From: Mesostigma viride
Lineage: Eukaryota; Streptophyta; Mesostigmatophyceae; Mesostigmatales; Mesostigmataceae
Assembly: GCA_009746045.1 (NCBI GenBank)
Contig: RPFO01001162.1
Coordinates: 376,001 to 440,000 of the forward strand
Length of the DNA stretch: 64,000 nt
Direction of reading: 5' to 3'
The notes under the pieces were generated by a model. That model had not been told where the DNA came from and ran no database searches. It saw only the letters and a list, made by a program, of their open reading frames with translations. The position numbers and the translations under genes were made by a program. Positions 63,404 to 64,000 of the stretch are shown here, piece by piece; position 1 is the first letter of the stretch; every line of letters begins with the position of its first letter.

Positions 63404-64000
63404 AGTCCTTGTCCTCCCCCTCCTGTCTCACGCCTCCTTTCCTTGTCCTCCCCCTCCTGTCTCACGCCTCCTTTCCTTGTCCTCTCCCTCCTGTCTCACG
63501 CCTCCCTTCCTTGTCCTCCCCCTCCTGTCTCACGCCTCCTTTCCTTGTCCTCTCCCTCCTGTCTCATGCCTCCTTTCCTTGTCCTCTCCCTCCTGTCTCA
63601 CGCCTCCTTTCCTTGTCCTCCCCCTCCTGTCTCACGCCTCCTTTCCTTGCCCTCCCCCTCCTGTCTCACGCCTCCTTTCCTTGTCCTCCCCCTCCTGTCT
63701 CACGCCTCCTTTCCTTGTCCTCCCCCTCCTGTCTCACGCCTCCTTTCCTTGCCCTCCCCCTCCTGTCTCACGCCTCCTTTCCTTGTTCTCCCCCTCCTGT
63801 CTCACGCCTCCTTTCCTTGTCCTCCCCCTCCTGTCTCACGCCTCCTTTCCTTGTCCTCCCCCTCCTGTCTCACGCCTCCTTTCCTTGTCCTCCCCCTCCT
63901 GTCTCACGCCTCCTTTCCTTGTCCTCCCCCTCCTGTCTCACGCCTCCTTTCCTTGCCCTCCCCCTCCTGTCTCACGCCTCCTTTCCTTGCCCTCCCCCTC
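63404..64000. repeat. 34-bp minisatellite, >17 copies, running off the window
   Basis: The unit ccttgtcctccccctcctgt then ctcacgcctccttt has few variants (tctccctcct, gccctccccc, catgcc). It continues at the right edge. Confidence 0.95.

Overview
The window looks like nuclear DNA of a green alga, probably a chlamydomonad-type chlorophyte. The species cannot be fixed from sequence alone. The evidence is spliced genes with GT-AG introns and C/T-rich acceptor tracts, an EGF-plus-exostosin (GT47) glycosyltransferase, GC-rich exons beside AT-rich intergenic DNA, and a dense load of minisatellites and decayed transposons. There are no bacterial operons, CRISPR arrays or rRNA genes. LAYOUT, left part (1-13 kb): the first exon of a GT47-type gene on the minus strand runs off the left edge (345-815). 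After it come a PHD-finger coding fragment (2394-2672), a decayed piggyBac-type transposase (about 3883-5650, minus), a broken multi-frame gene with a C2H2-like finger (6298-8540, minus), a broken LINE ORF1 (9279-10638, plus) and a TA-flanked MITE (11145-11645). LAYOUT, 13-27.4 kb: a 5'-truncated LINE with a 12-bp target-site duplication (13253-16306, minus) is itself interrupted by a TTAA-flanked, piggyBac-like non-autonomous element (14350-16058). Next are a complete two-exon EGF/exostosin gene (16830-19328, minus, 743 aa), a small MITE (20143-20334), a coding-like exon whose 3' end is copied into a 34-bp minisatellite (21412-21714), and a cluster of LINE copies on both strands (22.9-27.4 kb) that end in (TTAA)n tails. 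LAYOUT, 27.7-61.2 kb: one very large gene on the minus strand. Nineteen exons can be joined with consistent splice phase at all 18 junctions, giving 7,188 nt and a 2,395-residue protein. The first ~1,170 residues are low-complexity. The last ~1,220 are strongly coiled-coil. Its introns hold the most striking sequence of the window: about 142 copies of a 42-bp unit (intron 2), about 42 copies of a 45-bp unit (intron 11), about 45 copies of a 37-bp unit (intron 17), 7 copies of a 36-bp unit, a ~780-bp pyrimidine tract, (GT)n and (GTGGC)n arrays, and an inverted pair of Copia fragments (intron 15). The 37-bp and 45-bp arrays begin exactly at the 5' splice site of the preceding exon, and their units carry copies of that splice donor. 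Very long apparent ORFs (up to ~2,200 codons) over the 42-bp and 45-bp arrays are artefacts of repeat lengths divisible by three. LAYOUT, right edge: a divergent plus-strand gene begins with two phase-compatible exons of a TPR protein (61946-62011, 62479-62560). The window ends inside a 34-bp minisatellite (63404-64000). The genes are independent housekeeping-type eukaryotic loci rather than a cooperating cluster. The most unusual biology is the apparent seeding of minisatellites at splice donors and the nested TE history.
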